DNA of 8,486 nt from an uncultured Oscillospiraceae bacterium (GTDB lineage: Bacteria > Bacillota_A > Clostridia > Oscillospirales > Oscillospiraceae), in NCBI GenBank assembly GCA_900770015.1, contig CAAGIU010000357.1, positions 1 through 8,486 on the forward strand, in the 5' to 3' direction. The notes under the pieces were generated by a model. That model did no database searches, had not been told where the DNA came from, and saw only the letters and a program-made list of their open reading frames with translations. Positions 6,628 to 8,486 of this stretch are shown here, piece after piece (within the stretch, counting starts at the first letter, position 1; each line of letters starts with the position of its first letter). The position numbers were made by a program, and so were the translations under genes.

Positions 6628-7779
6628 TTATCGGACGGATTTTGCGTACTCTGTGGGGGTGATGCCGAATTTGTCCTTGAACTGCCGGGAGAAATGGTGG
6701 ACGGTGGAATACTGCAGGGCGGCGGCAATCTGGGTGAAGTTCATGTTGTTTTCCCGGATCATCTGCTTGCTCTCCTGGAGCTTGATGCGGCGGATGTATT
6801 CGCCGGGGGAGATCTGCAGGTTTTTGTGGAAGAGCACCGTCAGGTAGCTGGGGCTCACGTCCACCTGGGCGGCCACCATGGGCACAGACAGCTTTTCCCG
6901 GATGTGGGCGGCGATGTATTTCTGGGCCTGGCGGATGATCTCGTTCTCGTTGTGCACCAGGTTGGCGTTTTTGAGCTTACTGCCGGTGGGCTTCAGGGCC
7001 TCCCGCAGAAGGACCAGCAGCAGCTGGGTCAGCTGGGCGACGATGATGTCCGTGGAGAAGCTGTCCATCCGCTCCTGCTCCCGGAGCATACTCTGCAGCA
7101 GGTCTGCCACCTGCTGGGGGGCGGTGAACTTGTGGTTCAGCAGCGGCGTCAGGTCCATGCCGTCCATATCGAAGGAGATGGTGATGAACCGGGGAGCGAT
7201 GCCGATGTCGGCGTACTGCATATGCCACTGATTGGGGCCGTAGATCACCAGGTCACCCTGCTTGAGCAGCAGGTCCTGGCCCTCCACCACAGAGTGCAGC
7301 TCGCCCTGATCCACGTAGGTCAGCTCCGGCATGGGATGGGATTCCCCGGGGAAGAGGAAGCCCTGCTCCTTTTCCTGATAGAAAAAGGTAAAGATCCGGT
7401 CGATGCGGACGCCGGAGGAAAGCTGGGTGTCCCGGTCCGGGCCGAAGCCCAGGGACTCGGGGGGGATGCGGCTGTAGAGCTGCACCGTGGCTTCCCCCTG
7501 GAAGGTGCTCAGGCCGAAGCGCACATCGGGGTTGAGCTGGACGGCTTTGTCCAGGTAATAGTGCAGATACTGCCCCTCCTGATTGCAGATGGACAGGACG
7601 GTCATGCCGCCGGCGCCGGAGATCCAGGTATTTTCCACCGTGCGGTAGAGCATCAGCCGGGAGCCGGCCGGATGGATCACCAGCGCGGAATCCCTGGGGT
7701 AGGGGTCGGCGCTCTGCGCCCGCTCGGGGTGTACGATGCCGAAATTCTTCAGCGCGATCTGATTCAGATTCTGGATCAT
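6628..7779 (-). CDS. AraC-family transcriptional regulator with cupin and extra N-terminal domain
   Basis: Encodes 383 residues. The C-terminal 100 or so (about 281-383) are a double helix-turn-helix of the AraC/XylS type: first recognition unit around VPMVAAQVDVSPSYLTVLFHKN, second around FTQIAAALQYSTVHHFSRQFKDKFGITPTEY. A cupin sensor lies at about 125-205, with H148, E152 and H186 placed like a cupin ligand site and the typical GPNQWH turn. The first 110 or so residues form an additional region I do not recognise, which makes the protein longer than the usual 280-300. The ATG at 7779 has GGGAGG 9 nt upstream and a promoter 49 nt further; a 102-codon upstream extension of the frame runs through that promoter and is rejected. 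It is divergent from a sugar-type ABC binding protein, which it probably controls in response to a sugar ligand. Confidence 0.92.
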   Translation of the reverse strand: MIQNLNQIALKNFGIVHPERAQSADPYPRDSALVIHPAGSRLMLYRTVENTWISGAGGMTVLSICNQEGQYLHYYLDKAVQLNPDVRFGLSTFQGEATVQLYSRIPPESLGFGPDRDTQLSSGVRIDRIFTFFYQEKEQGFLFPGESHPMPELTYVDQGELHSVVEGQDLLLKQGDLVIYGPNQWHMQYADIGIAPRFITISFDMDGMDLTPLLNHKFTAPQQVADLLQSMLREQERMDSFSTDIIVAQLTQLLLVLLREALKPTGSKLKNANLVHNENEIIRQAQKYIAAHIREKLSVPMVAAQVDVSPSYLTVLFHKNLQISPGEYIRRIKLQESKQMIRENNMNFTQIAAALQYSTVHHFSRQFKDKFGITPTEYAKSVR

Positions 7780-7827
7780 TGCAGCAAACCTCCCATACCC
7801 GGATGATGTGAACGGCGGACCAGTTTC

Positions 7828-7856
7828 ATTATAATCAGTACGCCGGAAAAAGGCAA
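7828..7856 (-). promoter_or_regulatory. Sigma-A promoter of the AraC operon
   Basis: On the minus strand there is a -35 TTGCCT (7851-7856), a 17-bp spacer and a perfect TATAAT (7828-7833). The predicted leader is about 40 nt. It fixes the AraC start at 7779, because the longer frame would begin upstream of the transcript. Confidence 0.82.
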
Positions 7857-8155
7857 TGGTTTTTTCGGCTTTGTAGACATAACTTCCCGGGACGCGGGCG
7901 CAAAAAATTGAGGCCAATTCTTGTGCACAATCACCATTGCGGGCACTCCGGGAGGACAGGCCATACCGGCGTCCGGGAATCCGATGGCGGAAAAGATAAG
8001 AAAATGGTAAAACAGCAGCAGAGAATGGAAAACAGACCGCGGAAAACCCATTCCGGCAGGAATCACTGCGGCAAAAAAAGCACAAGCAGGGTCAAGGCGG
8101 GAAGGGGGACGTTGAAAGAAATGACAAAAACAGGCGATTCCGTGGAAAATATTTG
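7857..8155. promoter_or_regulatory. Divergent control region between AraC and the binding-protein gene
   Basis: About 300 bp lie between the two facing-away promoters, with no convincing gene. There is a 10-bp palindrome TTGTGCACAA (7921-7930), roughly flanked by CCAATT and CACCATTG, and a TCCGGGA direct repeat around 7947-7980. Either could be a regulator site. No binding consensus is known to me for this AraC protein, so this is positional inference only. Confidence 0.4.
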
Positions 8156-8183
8156 TTGACAACGACGATGTGTTATGTATAAT
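8156..8183 (+). promoter_or_regulatory. Sigma-A promoter of the solute-binding protein gene
   Basis: TTGACA (8156-8161), a 16-bp spacer and TATAAT (8178-8183). The predicted start near 8190 leaves a leader of about 79 nt. The -35 lies within GTTGACAAC, a 9-bp palindrome that could be an operator. Confidence 0.88.
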
Positions 8184-8268
8184 AGAAGTGTGCAGAGGGA
8201 AATCACGCCATTCAAGAAATTGATAAAGCCATTCCCCGCATGATTATTTTACTGGAGGAGAACGAAAA

Positions 8269-8486
8269 ATGAGGAAAATGAAGAAGTTCATTGCTATGCT
8301 CCTGGTTCTGGCCATGACCCTGGCGGTTTGCGGCGTTGCTGCTTATGCCGAGGGCGAGAAGACCACCGTCACCATGATCGCCGCACAGTACGGCCCCAAG
8401 ACCGGTGAATGGTGGGCTGACTTTGAAGCCAAGTTTGAGCAGTCCCATCCCGAGATCGACTTCGTGGTGGATGTTGTCTCCTGGAA
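8269..8486 (+). CDS. ABC transporter extracellular solute-binding protein, partial (3' end outside window)
   Basis: The first 72 codons are visible and the frame is cut by the window edge. The ATG has GGAGGAG 8 nt upstream. The N-terminus RKMKKFIAMLLVLAMTLAVCG is a signal peptide, followed by VAAYA-EGEKT. The mature start VTMIAAQYGPKTGEWWADFEAKFEQSHPEIDFVVDV is characteristic of family 1 substrate-binding proteins for sugars, with TGEWWADFEAKFEQ as the usual first helix. C21 stands in LAVCG, a poor lipobox because V precedes Cys, whereas AYA before E28 is a good signal peptidase I site. Anchoring is therefore uncertain. Permease genes would be expected downstream. The divergent AraC regulator is the likely controller. 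The sugar cannot be told. Confidence 0.9.
   Translation, partial: MRKMKKFIAMLLVLAMTLAVCGVAAYAEGEKTTVTMIAAQYGPKTGEWWADFEAKFEQSHPEIDFVVDVVSW

Noticed and set aside
6625..7806. Plus-strand open frame of 393 codons opposite the AraC gene
   Set aside because: Antisense shadow; the minus strand encodes a clear cupin and HTH protein.
7780..8085. 102-codon N-terminal extension of the AraC frame
   Set aside because: It has no ribosome binding site and runs through the TATAAT promoter. The ATG at 7779 has GGGAGG.
7908..8159. Plus-strand frame of 83 codons in the divergent spacer
   Set aside because: Low-complexity basic product, no ribosome binding site, and it runs into the promoter of the binding-protein gene.
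8122..8160. 12-codon ORF starting ATGACAAAA ahead of the binding-protein promoter
   Set aside because: It lies upstream of the predicted transcription start and has poor spacing to its G-rich stretch.

Overview
The window looks like chromosomal DNA of a Gram-positive, fairly GC-rich anaerobe of the Clostridia, most likely an Oscillospiraceae/Ruminococcaceae-type gut bacterium. The grounds are strong AGGAGG ribosome binding sites, near-consensus sigma-A promoters, TTG starts, a secreted FMN/FAD flavoprotein reductase, an AraC regulator next to a sugar-type ABC binding protein, and a palindromic element with a GGCTCTCCC/GGGAGAGC core that I recall from genomes of that group. The genus cannot be settled from this sequence.

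Layout, left to right. Positions 1-120 hold no gene. rplS (ribosomal protein L19, minus strand) has its own promoter, a possibly structured leader and its own terminator. Upstream of it on the same strand is a three-gene ABC-2 exporter operon: ATPase, permease A, permease B. A near-consensus promoter drives it, with a leader of about 170 nt that holds a nested hairpin and a possible 48-residue Cys-containing small ORF. That ORF's stop overlaps the ATPase start as ATGA. Next come a 68-bp inverted-repeat element and the terminator of the following gene.

Positions 3361-5934 (minus) encode a large exported flavoprotein with two covalent-FMN domains and a fumarate/urocanate-reductase-type FAD domain. 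Its promoter matches the consensus perfectly (TTGACA-17-TATAAT). Upstream is a 222-bp MITE-like palindromic element (6059-6280), then a terminator that closes a two-gene operon: an AraC-family regulator followed by a 77-residue single-pass membrane protein. A 489-bp divergent intergenic region separates the regulator from a plus-strand gene for an extracellular solute-binding protein, cut by the window end.

How the genes probably work together: the flavoprotein is probably a terminal reductase of flavin-based extracellular respiration. The Met at the place of a substrate-binding His suggests its acceptor is not fumarate. The AraC regulator probably controls the divergent sugar-type ABC uptake system. 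The exporter operon and rplS look like independent units. No established mobile genes, phage, CRISPR array or RNA gene was seen.
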